The notes beneath the pieces were generated by a model. It was not told the DNA's origin and did not search any database. It was given only the letters and a program-made list of their open reading frames with translations. Below, in pieces: positions 56,133-63,933 of a stretch of DNA of 64,000 bases (the first letter of the stretch is position 1; each line of letters begins with the position of its first letter). The DNA is taken from the NCBI RefSeq assembly GCF_048820975.1, contig NZ_JBMEUF010000001.1, forward strand, positions 682,001-746,000. The letters run 5' to 3'. A program made the translations under genes and the position numbers. The stretch is from Glaciecola sp048820975. Its GTDB lineage: Bacteria > Pseudomonadota > Gammaproteobacteria > Enterobacterales > Alteromonadaceae.

Positions 56133-58532
56133 TTAATCTCTCAATGCTGCACTAAAATTGTCTCGCAAATGTCTAACTACTTTATCGACAGTATTTTGAA
56201 TTTCTTCATCTTCCAGTGTTTTTTCAACACTTTGTAACCAAATAGACAATGCGAGGCTTTTTTCACCCTCGTTTATGCCGTCTCCAGTGTACACGTCAAA
56301 TAAGTTTAAGCTAACCAAGTCAGATATTCCAATTTTTTCGATACTTTTTAGTAATTTACCTGTTTCTACCTGGTCAGAAACGGTCATTGCTAGGTCACGT
56401 CGAATAGCTGGAAACTTAGAGATGGCAAGGGCTGACGGCAGATTTCTTTGTTCGATTTTTGACCAGTCCAATTCAAAGGCAAAGGTTCGACCATTTAGGC
56501 CTAATTTCTTCTCAAACTGCGGATGAATAGCACCAAGATAGCCTACAAGGTCTCCATCAACATAAATGGCTGCACATTGTCCCGGATGAAAAGCCGTATG
56601 TTGCGCGCTTTCATAAGTTGCATCATTTAGGCCAGCGCTTTGTTGTAAAATTTCTTCTACTACCGCTTTTGCATCAAAAAAGTCTACGCTCTTATTAGCT
56701 ATCGCCCAATGCTCATTCGATGTATTTCCAGAAAACACACCCGCAAGTTTACTTGTTTGGTTCACCCCATTCTCTGCGCTTTCGTCAGCTGAAAACACCA
56801 AGCCGCTTTCGAATAGTGACAAATTGTTTTGTTGGCGCTTAAGATTATACGATAACGCTTGTAGTAATCCGGGCAACAAACTCACGCGCATTTCTGACAT
56901 ATCAGCACTGATAGGGTGTGGTAACACTAATGTTTTAGCTTCTGGAAACAACAAAGCTTGCTTTTTAGGGTCAACAAAAGAATAAGTAATAGCTTCGGTT
57001 AATCCACGATGACACAATAAGTGCTTAACATTGTTAAGCGATATTTTACGCTCAGTACGCGAAGTCATTGCGAGGCTCGCCAAAGGGGCTTGATTTGGTA
57101 TGTTGTTATAACCAAACACACGCGCCACTTCCTCAATAAGGTCTTCTTCAATTGCAATATCAAAACGGTAGGAAGGAGCCTGAACCACCCAGTTAAAGGT
57201 ACTTCCCTGAGCAATTAACTCAACTTGCATGCCTAAACGGTTTAGTATATCAGTTACGCGATCGGTGTCGAAACTAATGCCAAGAACACGTTCAAGACGA
57301 GTACTACGCAATGTAATTTTATTTCTTACAGGCAATGAAGCTGATTCTTCAGCAGTAATAATTGGCCCCGCTTTACCCCCAACAATATCAAGCAACAATT
57401 GGCTTGCTCTTTCCATGGCTTGTAATTGTAGCTCTGGGTCAACACCTCGTTCGTAACGGTGCGATGCATCGGTATGTAAGCCATATTGGCGGCCTTTACC
57501 TAAAATTGCATCGGGGCTGAAAAAAGCTGATTCTAAAAAGATATTGTTACTTTGAGCGGTTACGCCTGATTCTTCACCACCAAAAATACCCGCAAGTGCT
57601 AACGCTTTTTCAGCATCGGCAATAACAAGCGTATCACTATTTACTTCAATTTTATTGCCATCAAGTAATACTAATGATTCTTTATCTTGAGCAAAACGAA
57701 CAGTAATATCACCCTTGAGTTTGTCATTATCAAATGCATGCATAGGATGACCAAGCTCAAGCAATACGTAATTAGTTACATCCACTACGGCATCAATTGA
57801 ACGGATACCGCTGCGGCGAAGCTTCTCTTGCATCCACAGCGGAGATTTTGCACTTAAATCAACATTTTCAATTACACGGCCTAAATAACGCGGGCACGCT
57901 TCAGAATTTTGTAAAGTAATTGCGCGGCTAGCATCTGATTCTACACTCACGTCAGCGATAGAAAGATTACTGACATCACTTTGGTTTAATACGCCTACTT
58001 CTCGCGCAACGCCTTTAATGCCTAAGCAATCAGCGCGGTTTGGTGTTAAATCAATTTCAATCACTTTGTCGTTTAAGTCAAGGTATTCAATAATATCTTG
58101 GCCTATTGGTGAATCAGCTGGTAGTTCAAGTATCCCTGAATGGTCATCGCCCATGCCTAGCTCAGAAAAACTACAAAGCATGCCATGAGAAGGCTGCCCA
58201 CGTAATTTCGCTTTTTTAATTTTAAAGTTGCCGGGTAATACTGCGCCAACTACTGCAACAGCTACTTTTAAGCCCTTTCTGCAATTAGGTGCGCCGCACA
58301 CTATATCAAGTAGTTCTTCGCCACCTACGTTTACCTTCGTAACTTGTAATTTGTCAGCGTCTGGATGTGGTCCGCATTCAACCACCTCTCCTATAAGCAC
58401 ACCAGAGAAATCACCGGCAACTGATTCTATGCCATCTACTTCTAGGCCAGCCATGCTAAGTTGCTCGCTTAGTTCATTTGTATCTACGCTTGGGTTAACC
58501 CATTCTCTTAACCAAGATTCACTAAATTTCAT
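56133..58532 (-). CDS. pheT: Phenylalanyl-tRNA synthetase, beta subunit
   Basis: 799-residue beta subunit, close to the usual 795. Domains: N-terminal OB-fold tRNA-binding (VTKVNVGGEELLDIVCGAPN), B3/B4 editing domain, B5 (KITLRSTRLERVLGI), a catalytic-like core and a C-terminal FDX-ACB anticodon-binding domain (FPAIRRDLAMTVSDQV). It follows pheS with a 12-base gap. It charges tRNA-Phe with PheS as an alpha2-beta2 tetramer. Confidence 0.97.
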   Translation of the reverse strand: MKFSESWLREWVNPSVDTNELSEQLSMAGLEVDGIESVAGDFSGVLIGEVVECGPHPDADKLQVTKVNVGGEELLDIVCGAPNCRKGLKVAVAVVGAVLPGNFKIKKAKLRGQPSHGMLCSFSELGMGDDHSGILELPADSPIGQDIIEYLDLNDKVIEIDLTPNRADCLGIKGVAREVGVLNQSDVSNLSIADVSVESDASRAITLQNSEACPRYLGRVIENVDLSAKSPLWMQEKLRRSGIRSIDAVVDVTNYVLLELGHPMHAFDNDKLKGDITVRFAQDKESLVLLDGNKIEVNSDTLVIADAEKALALAGIFGGEESGVTAQSNNIFLESAFFSPDAILGKGRQYGLHTDASHRYERGVDPELQLQAMERASQLLLDIVGGKAGPIITAEESASLPVRNKITLRSTRLERVLGISFDTDRVTDILNRLGMQVELIAQGSTFNWVVQAPSYRFDIAIEEDLIEEVARVFGYNNIPNQAPLASLAMTSRTERKISLNNVKHLLCHRGLTEAITYSFVDPKKQALLFPEAKTLVLPHPISADMSEMRVSLLPGLLQALSYNLKRQQNNLSLFESGLVFSADESAENGVNQTSKLAGVFSGNTSNEHWAIANKSVDFFDAKAVVEEILQQSAGLNDATYESAQHTAFHPGQCAAIYVDGDLVGYLGAIHPQFEKKLGLNGRTFAFELDWSKIEQRNLPSALAISKFPAIRRDLAMTVSDQVETGKLLKSIEKIGISDLVSLNLFDVYTGDGINEGEKSLALSIWLQSVEKTLEDEEIQNTVDKVVRHLRDNFSAALRD

Positions 58533-58544
58533 GCTGTACTCTAA

Positions 58545-59525
58545 TTATTTAAACTGATTCAAAAAACGTACGTCGTTTTCAAAAAACGCGCGTAAATCAT
58601 TAACACCGTAGCGGAGCATAGTTAATCGCTCAACACCCATCCCAAAAGCAAAACCTGTGTATTCTTCTGGATCAATGTTAACGGCTTTAAGTACATTAGG
58701 ATGCACCATTCCGCAACCTAATACTTCCAACCACTTACCGTTTTTACCCATTACATCAACTTCAGCTGATGGCTCTGTGAATGGAAAATATGAAGGTCGA
58801 AAACGTATTTGTAAGTCTTCTTCGAAAAAGTGATGCAGGAAGTCATGCAGAATGCCTTTTAATTCAGCAAAGCTTACATTTTTATCAATCATCAAGCCTT
58901 CTACCTGATGAAACATAGGAGTGTGAGTTTGGTCATAGTCATTGCGGTAAACGCGGCCAGGAGAAATAATACGCAAAGGCGGCTTTTCTGCTTCCATAGT
59001 ACGAATTTGAACACCTGAGGTTTGCGTACGCAACATCAAATTTGGATTAAAATAAAAAGTATCATGGTCAGCGCGGGCTGGATGATTTTTAGGAATATTT
59101 AAAGCATCAAAGTTATGGAAGCCATCTTCAATTTCTGGCCCTTCTTTTACAGCAAAACCTAAATCACCGAAAAACGACTCAATACGGGCAATAGTGCGAC
59201 TCACTGGATGAAGATTACCTGTTTGTACACTTCTTCCAGGCAAACTCACATCAATTGCTTCAGCGGCTAGTTTAGCATTTAGCTCAGCTTCTTTTAAACG
59301 CTGTATTTTGCCGTTTATTAAACCTTGTACGGTTTGCTTGGCTACGTTAATTTGTTGGCCTGCGGCAGGTCGCTCTTCAGCCGATAAGGCACCTAGGCCT
59401 TTCATTAAATCGGTTACCTTGCCTTTTTTACCCATAAAGGCAACGCGCACGGCATCAAGTTCAGCTGGCGTATTCGCCGTTTCTACTGCACTTCGCGCTT
59501 CATCGATGATCGCTTCAAGATCCAT
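58545..59525 (-). CDS. pheS: Phenylalanyl-tRNA synthetase, alpha subunit
   Basis: 326-residue catalytic subunit, the usual length. The N-terminal coiled coil (DLEAIIDEARSAVETA) is followed by the class II core: HPVSRTIARIESFFGDLGF, the motif 2 region LRIISPGRVYRND with FHQVEGLMID, the phenylalanine-site FRPSYFPFTEPSAEVDV, and motif 3 GFAFGMGVERLTMLRYG. I looked upstream for a pheM-like leader and attenuator and did not find a convincing one. Confidence 0.97.
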   Translation of the reverse strand: MDLEAIIDEARSAVETANTPAELDAVRVAFMGKKGKVTDLMKGLGALSAEERPAAGQQINVAKQTVQGLINGKIQRLKEAELNAKLAAEAIDVSLPGRSVQTGNLHPVSRTIARIESFFGDLGFAVKEGPEIEDGFHNFDALNIPKNHPARADHDTFYFNPNLMLRTQTSGVQIRTMEAEKPPLRIISPGRVYRNDYDQTHTPMFHQVEGLMIDKNVSFAELKGILHDFLHHFFEEDLQIRFRPSYFPFTEPSAEVDVMGKNGKWLEVLGCGMVHPNVLKAVNIDPEEYTGFAFGMGVERLTMLRYGVNDLRAFFENDVRFLNQFK

Positions 59526-59676
59526 GTTTTCCTCTTTTTGGAGCGTATAACAAGCAAAGTCAACACAGACGATGCTTATTGTTTTAAACTAAACCCCGCA
59601 TTTTACACACTTTTATGTGTTTTTACGCTGTTAATTTACGCTTTTTTTAAGCAAAAAACTGGAATCTACGGCTTAA

Positions 59677-60126
59677 CTAATACATTTTGTATGGCAAGAA
59701 TTTACCTGACATCACAACACTGACTCTATCGCCCTTTTCGTTCTCTTCTCGTTGTAAATCCATCGAGAAATCAATAGCACTCATAATACCGTCACCAAAC
59801 TCTTCATGAATGAGTTCTTTTAAGGTAGTACCGTATACATTTACCAGCTCGTACCAACGGTATATAAGCGGATCAGTTGGCACTTCGGTAGGCAACGAAC
59901 CTTTATATGGGGCTATTTGCAACCATGCTAAGGCTTCATCTGGTAAGTCGAGCAACTTACCCACCGCTTCCGCTTGCGCTTTCGTCAAAGTCATTTGCCC
60001 TAAACAAGCCGCAGTAGACCATTCTTTTGACTGCCCTATAGCTTCACTTATTTGCTTCCAAGAAATACCTTTATTTAATTTCTGAATTCGAATTAATTCT
60101 GTTACTTCTGATCTATTGGCTATCAT
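59677..60126 (-). CDS. cynS: Cyanate hydratase (cyanase)
   Basis: Converts cyanate and bicarbonate to ammonia and CO2, giving nitrogen or detoxification. The catalytic residues Arg90, Glu93 and Ser116 are present with the spacing of the E. coli enzyme (Arg96, Glu99, Ser122), in YRWYELVNVYGTTLKELIHEEFGDGIMSAIDF. The N-terminal part is the usual HTH-like POU domain. I chose ATG 60126 rather than the upstream 60237 because it has AAAGGA before it and matches the family length (149 residues). It lies 47 bases after the kinase gene, in the same orientation. Confidence 0.93.
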   Translation of the reverse strand: MIANRSEVTELIRIQKLNKGISWKQISEAIGQSKEWSTAACLGQMTLTKAQAEAVGKLLDLPDEALAWLQIAPYKGSLPTEVPTDPLIYRWYELVNVYGTTLKELIHEEFGDGIMSAIDFSMDLQREENEKGDRVSVVMSGKFLPYKMY

Positions 60127-60173
60127 TTTTATTTTCCTTTTTGATGTAAATTGTTGTTTGCTAGTAAATAGTA

Positions 60174-61901
60174 TTAAAGAAAAGCTGCCAGCAGTGCTAA
60201 ATTCGACATTAGTAAAAGCAGCGAGAGTACTTGCCAAAATCTTACTGGATGGCGCTCAATTAAAGGCGCTTTAATACGTTCAATAAACGATGGACTAGGA
60301 TGGCGTAAGTGGTACAAAAACTCAGATATTGCTTGGGTACGCTTAGCGGGATTAGGCTGCAATGCTTGCTTAAGCGTTTGATCTATCCATAAAGGAATGG
60401 CTTTACCTGAATCCAAAACACTTTGATACTTCAACTTATTCAAATATTGCATGGTGGTACATTTAGCTACGTTAGGTCCATAAGCAAAACTGCCGCTGAG
60501 CATGTAGTAAGTTAGCATGGCTAGCGAATACAAATCTGACTGCTCTGTGCCCAATTCTCCTAAAAAGTATTCGGGGGCTGCATACATAGCCGTACCCAAC
60601 ACATTACTATCTATATCACGCACCAATTCACTTAGACCTGCTACTCGAGCAGCCCCCATATCAATAATTTTTACACGAAAAGAATCATCGATCATGATAT
60701 TTTCTGGGCGTATATCTTGATGTAAAATTTGTGCCCTATGCATGGCGGTTAAACCTTTAGCCACTTGTTCAATAATTTCTCTTACCGTTTCTAGGCTAGG
60801 GTTTGGATTATCAATTATCCACTGATGCAAGTGCTGGCCTTGAAAATAATCGCTGATCATTGTTACGTAATGTCTAGGCCTGCTAGGGCTTGATACTTTA
60901 ATTACATAAGGCGAATTTATTCTTTTTAAAATCCATTCTTCAAGCCCAAATTGGCGTAATAAAAATTCGTCATCTTGTAGTTCTAGTGATGGAACCTTTA
61001 AGGCAACCTCTTTATTGGTGTAAATATCTTTTGCAAGGTAAACATGACTTCGCGCAGAACAATATAGCTCCCGCTGAATAATAAACTCATCTATTTCGTC
61101 ACCTTGTATAGGTAAAGCACTGAGGATTTTTGCATTTTGCTGCGGGAGTAATTGTTGTTGTGGGTTTATTTGCTTTATTGATACAAACTGCACACTTAAA
61201 TTATCAGGGCTGCCATTTTCATAGGCAAGGTCGTGAATTGCGTCAACAAGTGCTTGGTTATTTTTATAAACTGATTTATTAGATACAAGGTTAAATAACG
61301 TAGCATCGTTAATGTACTCATATATTCCATCACTCATCAATAAATAAGCATCATCATTTTGAGCTACAAAATTACTGTATTCAATGTCGACTTTAGGCGC
61401 TGCGCCTAATGCCCTGCCTAAGAAACTTTGTTGCGCTTCAGAATTAACGCGATGAGAGCTCGTAAGTACCTCATAGGATTTATCTCTTATACGCATAATT
61501 ACACAATCCCCAACATGGAAAACGTGTGCAATTTGGCCTTTTAAAATTAATGCGCTAAAAGTAGAAACATAGCCTTTTTCAATATCATAGCGAAATGGAC
61601 TTTGGCGAGTAGTTGCATATAAATTGGCGTTAATTTCTTCAATAGTTTGCTGAGCACTTTTTTGAACACTCCAAGTATCAGAGCTCAAATAGTATCTTTC
61701 AATAAATTTATTAAGCGCTTGATCGCTCGCAATTTGACTCACCGTACTCGAGCTCACGCCATCGGCACATAAAAAGCATGCACCTTTTAATAGCAATACG
61801 GCTGGGTCATGGGGGATTTCACTTTTAAGTGCATCTTGATTGATGGCCTTACGCCCTTTCGAGGTACGCATTGCCGACACTACTGAAATGGATTCTTTCA
61901 T
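60174..61901 (-). CDS. PP2C phosphatase fused to Ser/Thr kinase, membrane-anchored
   Basis: 575 residues. Residues 1-240 are PP2C-like with intact metal motifs NQD (Asp23), CADG (Asp47), VGDC (Asp132), SDG (Asp191) and PDN (Asp233). Residues about 270-540 are a Hanks-type kinase: the glycine-rich loop is degenerate (ELYCSARSHVYLAKD), Lys302 is present (ALKVP), catalytic HQD 394-396, DMG (414-416) instead of DFG, and APE (442-444). A C-terminal membrane helix (556-574) anchors it. Related fusions accompany nitrate/nitrite assimilation genes; PA1782 of P. aeruginosa is one such kinase. No clear Shine-Dalgarno precedes the ATG. Confidence 0.87.
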   Translation of the reverse strand: MKESISVVSAMRTSKGRKAINQDALKSEIPHDPAVLLLKGACFLCADGVSSSTVSQIASDQALNKFIERYYLSSDTWSVQKSAQQTIEEINANLYATTRQSPFRYDIEKGYVSTFSALILKGQIAHVFHVGDCVIMRIRDKSYEVLTSSHRVNSEAQQSFLGRALGAAPKVDIEYSNFVAQNDDAYLLMSDGIYEYINDATLFNLVSNKSVYKNNQALVDAIHDLAYENGSPDNLSVQFVSIKQINPQQQLLPQQNAKILSALPIQGDEIDEFIIQRELYCSARSHVYLAKDIYTNKEVALKVPSLELQDDEFLLRQFGLEEWILKRINSPYVIKVSSPSRPRHYVTMISDYFQGQHLHQWIIDNPNPSLETVREIIEQVAKGLTAMHRAQILHQDIRPENIMIDDSFRVKIIDMGAARVAGLSELVRDIDSNVLGTAMYAAPEYFLGELGTEQSDLYSLAMLTYYMLSGSFAYGPNVAKCTTMQYLNKLKYQSVLDSGKAIPLWIDQTLKQALQPNPAKRTQAISEFLYHLRHPSPSFIERIKAPLIERHPVRFWQVLSLLLLMSNLALLAAFL

Positions 61902-61910
61902 AAAAATATT

Positions 61911-61939
61911 GGAGTTACTTTAAGTAAAAAAGTAACTCC
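61911..61939 (-). other. Intercistronic hairpin between channel and kinase genes
   Basis: A perfect ten-base stem GGAGTTACTT/AAGTAACTCC with a nine-base loop ends nine bases before the kinase start codon. It may be a weak terminator, an mRNA-stabilising element, or a block on translation initiation. The only GGAG nearby is trapped in the stem. Confidence 0.6.
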
Positions 61940-61949
61940 CTTAGTATGA

Positions 61950-62810
61950 TTAAGAAATAGTAGCAGTAGCAGAAGTTGCCGTGCTAGCTGTTTCTTTTTC
62001 AGTTAACACACGTTTTGCTTTAGTTCTATAGTGAGTGGTGTACAAAGTTAAACCTGTAAATGCTAAACCACCAACTAGATTACCTAAAGCAGTTGGAATT
62101 TCATTCCAAAGCAAATAATCCATTACCGAGAAATCACCACCCATGATGATACCAAAAGGGAATAAAAACATGTTCACAACAGAGTGCTCAAAACCCATGT
62201 AGAAGAACAAGAATATTGGCATCCACATAGCCATTACCTTACCGCTAACGTGTGTAGAAATCATTGCACCTACAACACCCATTGATACCATCCAGTTACA
62301 AAGCATTCCACGAATAAAAATAGTAAACCACCCTGCTGTGCCGTACTCAGCGTAACCTAACGTTCTAGCTTCACCAATACTGGCTACTTTCTCTGCAATA
62401 GCGCCGCCGTCAATACTGAATCCGTAAGTAAAAATGAAAGCCATCATAATGGCGGTGGTAAGTGCACCAGCAAAGTTACCTACAAACACTAAGCCCCAAT
62501 TTCTTAATATTTGCGGCCACGTGACCCCTGGTCGTTTTGCTAGCCAAGCTAAAGGGCAAAGTACGAAAACACCGGTTAGTAGGTCAAATCCCATCAAGTA
62601 AAGCATGCAAAAGCCAACTGGGAATAAAATAGCTCCTAGTAGAAAGTTGCCAGTGTTTACTGCAATAGTGATAGCAAATACTGCCGCAAGCGCAAGAATT
62701 GCGCCTGCCATAAATGCACGAATAAGGGTATCTCTGGTAGACATGTATATTTTTGATTCACCAGCATCTACCATTTTTGTAACAAATTCTGTAGGTAATA
62801 AATAAGCCAT
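61950..62810 (-). CDS. Formate/nitrite transporter family channel
   Basis: 286-residue member of the FNT family (FocA/NirC). Six membrane helices are visible, with ALAAVFAITIAVNTGN, a central block LLTGVFVLCPLAWLAKRPG, and GMLCNWMVSMGVVGAM, which carries the LCNW motif of the family. Members pass formate, nitrite or other small anions. Adjacent cyanase makes cyanate a possible substrate as well. Ribosome site GGAG precedes the ATG. It is first of the channel-kinase-cyanase operon. Confidence 0.9.
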   Translation of the reverse strand: MAYLLPTEFVTKMVDAGESKIYMSTRDTLIRAFMAGAILALAAVFAITIAVNTGNFLLGAILFPVGFCMLYLMGFDLLTGVFVLCPLAWLAKRPGVTWPQILRNWGLVFVGNFAGALTTAIMMAFIFTYGFSIDGGAIAEKVASIGEARTLGYAEYGTAGWFTIFIRGMLCNWMVSMGVVGAMISTHVSGKVMAMWMPIFLFFYMGFEHSVVNMFLFPFGIIMGGDFSVMDYLLWNEIPTALGNLVGGLAFTGLTLYTTHYRTKAKRVLTEKETASTATSATATIS

Positions 62811-62879
62811 TAGCTTGCTCCGTTTAGTAAATTAGTTGAGTACAAAAGAAACAAGGCATATTCATTACAAATGAAATCC

Positions 62880-62932
62880 AAAAAAAAACGGCGTCCCGAT
62901 CATCACTGTGAAGTGAGATCTTGGACGCCGTT
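62880..62932 (-). terminator. Leader terminator (attenuator) upstream of the channel gene
   Basis: Read on the minus strand, ten-base arms AACGGCGTCC and GGACGCCGTT close an extended stem whose inner part pairs GATC/GATC and TCAC/GTGA. A run of nine T begins at the last two bases of the 3' arm. It lies 70 bases before the channel start and more than 240 bases beyond the separate rplT terminator, so it controls this operon. Confidence 0.8.
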
Positions 62933-62974
62933 ATCCTTTTAACTTAAATTGTAGTGATACATCTACCTGTATCA
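62923..62974 (-). promoter_or_regulatory. ANTAR-like two-hairpin leader element
   Basis: On the minus strand a first hairpin (62955-62974) has a perfect seven-base stem, TGATACA/TGTATCA, with a six-base loop GGTAGA. Then, 18 bases on, a short hairpin GGAT/GTCC (62923-62936) encloses the six-base loop AACGGC. ANTAR-antiterminator targets have paired hexaloop hairpins with A at position 1 and G at 4. The second loop fits, the first does not. The second hairpin and the 5' arm of the terminator are mutually exclusive. Confidence 0.5.
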
Positions 62975-63012
62975 AATGTTACTAAAAATACAGCAAGTAA
63001 AGTGCCAATAAA

Positions 63013-63025
63013 AATCACAGTGATT
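63013..63025. repeat. Small palindrome in the nitrogen-cassette upstream region
   Basis: AATCAC-A-GTGATT is a perfect 13-base symmetric element between the sigma-54-like promoter and the leader hairpins. It could be an operator, but no known regulator fits it clearly. Confidence 0.35.
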
Positions 63026-63112
63026 AAAATCAATAAAATCAATAAGCTATAAATATGAATACTATTAACCGTTAAAAAGAATGAGCCTGCGAAGTTTTAT
63101 TGTGGTGCAAAC

Positions 63113-63128
63113 TGCACTGAAATGGCCA
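63113..63128 (-). promoter_or_regulatory. Sigma-54-like promoter, -24/-12 element
   Basis: On the minus strand TGGCCATTTCAGTGCA places GG and GC exactly as in TGGCACG-N4-TTGCA, with three central mismatches and one at the -12 element. It is about 300 bases before the channel gene, downstream of the rplT terminator. It would fit NtrC control of nitrogen genes, but such short elements occur by chance. Confidence 0.3.
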
Positions 63129-63180
63129 TAATTTAAACAAGTAATGCAAAGCAATTTGAATTTATGAATCGTAAGATCCA

Positions 63181-63207
63181 AAAAAGCGAGCATCCTGCTC
63201 GCTTTTT
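63181..63207 (-). terminator. Intrinsic terminator of infC-rpmI-rplT
   Basis: Twelve-base arms AAAAAGCGAGCA and TGCTCGCTTTTT enclose a three-base loop. On the minus strand the stem runs into TTTTTTGG. It lies 31 bases after the rplT stop and insulates the operon from the nitrogen cassette. Confidence 0.9.
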
Positions 63208-63238
63208 CGAAAAAGAACTTAAACTAATGTTTAATAGT

Positions 63239-63595
63239 TTACGCTAATGCGCCTTTTGCTGCATCAACAAGGGCAGTAAATGCCGCTTTGTCGTGAACAG
63301 CGATGTCTGCAAGTATCTTACGATCAATTTCAACAGAGGCTTTTTTCAAACCGTTGATGAAACGAGAGTATGACATACCATTTTGACGTGCAGCTGCATT
63401 AATACGAGCAATCCAAAGCTGACGGAATTGACGTTTACGTTGACGACGGTCGCGGTAAGCGTACTGACCTGCTTTAGTTACTGCTTGTACCGCTACGCGA
63501 TAAACACGTGAGCGAGCACCGTAATAACCTTTAGCTTGTTTTAATACTTTCTTGTGACGTGCGCGAGCTACTACGCCGCGTTTTACTCTAGCCAT
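63239..63595 (-). CDS. rplT: 50S ribosomal protein L20
   Basis: 118-residue L20, the exact usual length. The very basic N-terminus MARVKRGVVARARHKKVLKQ and the QLWIARINAAARQNGMSYSRFI block are unmistakable. L20 binds 23S rRNA early in assembly and represses its own operon in other bacteria. It follows rpmI with a 22-base gap. In this genome the next gene on the strand is the nitrogen cassette, not pheS. Confidence 0.99.
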   Translation of the reverse strand: MARVKRGVVARARHKKVLKQAKGYYGARSRVYRVAVQAVTKAGQYAYRDRRQRKRQFRQLWIARINAAARQNGMSYSRFINGLKKASVEIDRKILADIAVHDKAAFTALVDAAKGALA

Positions 63596-63617
63596 TTTTC
63601 AGTCTCCTAAGTCTAAG

Positions 63618-63815
63618 TTATACGTACGGCAACATACGTTGAATAAGAGCGGTATCGTTCTTGTGAACAAGCTTCTTACTACGTAGATGACGTTTACGCT
63701 TAGTACTCTTTTTGGTCAAAATGTGACGCAAGTGAGACTGTTTACTTTTAAAGCGACCTGAACCCGTTTTACGAAAACGTTTCGCGGCTCCGCTGTTTGA
63801 TTTCATTTTAGGCAT
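63618..63815 (-). CDS. rpmI: 50S ribosomal protein L35
   Basis: 65-residue L35, with the MPKMKSNSGAAKRFRKTGSG start and the KSKQSHLRHILTKKSTKRKRHLR basic core. It lies between infC and rplT in the conserved order. The length matches the family. Confidence 0.98.
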   Translation of the reverse strand: MPKMKSNSGAAKRFRKTGSGRFKSKQSHLRHILTKKSTKRKRHLRSKKLVHKNDTALIQRMLPYV

Positions 63816-63933
63816 TGCTAAAACTCCGCATTGTTTTAAACCTCATTAGCTATTTAATAAAACGCATAATGAGAAGTTAGTATTTGCAGCAAGGTGTTAC
63901 TAGTTGTGCAGACCAATAAACTTTAGACCGTTA

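Larger units (their letters stand above)
62811..63238. other. 428-base regulatory region of the channel-kinase-cyanase cassette
   Basis: Long non-coding interval between the channel start and the rplT stop. It holds the rplT terminator, a sigma-54-like element, a small palindrome, two leader hairpins and a leader terminator, each listed separately. It has no protein gene. Confidence 0.75.

Noticed and set aside
59526..59676. pheM-like leader peptide and attenuator before pheS
   Set aside because: No Phe-rich small reading frame and no GC-rich terminator stem; only short AT-rich repeats around 59610-59650.
60127..60237. Longer start for cynS at 60237
   Set aside because: It would add 37 residues absent from cyanases and overlap the kinase gene; ATG 60126 has a good ribosome site and fits the family.
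62887..62932. Treating the leader terminator as the end of the rplT operon
   Set aside because: rplT already has a strong terminator at 63181-63207, and the promoter-like and hairpin elements lie between the two, so this terminator belongs to the channel operon.
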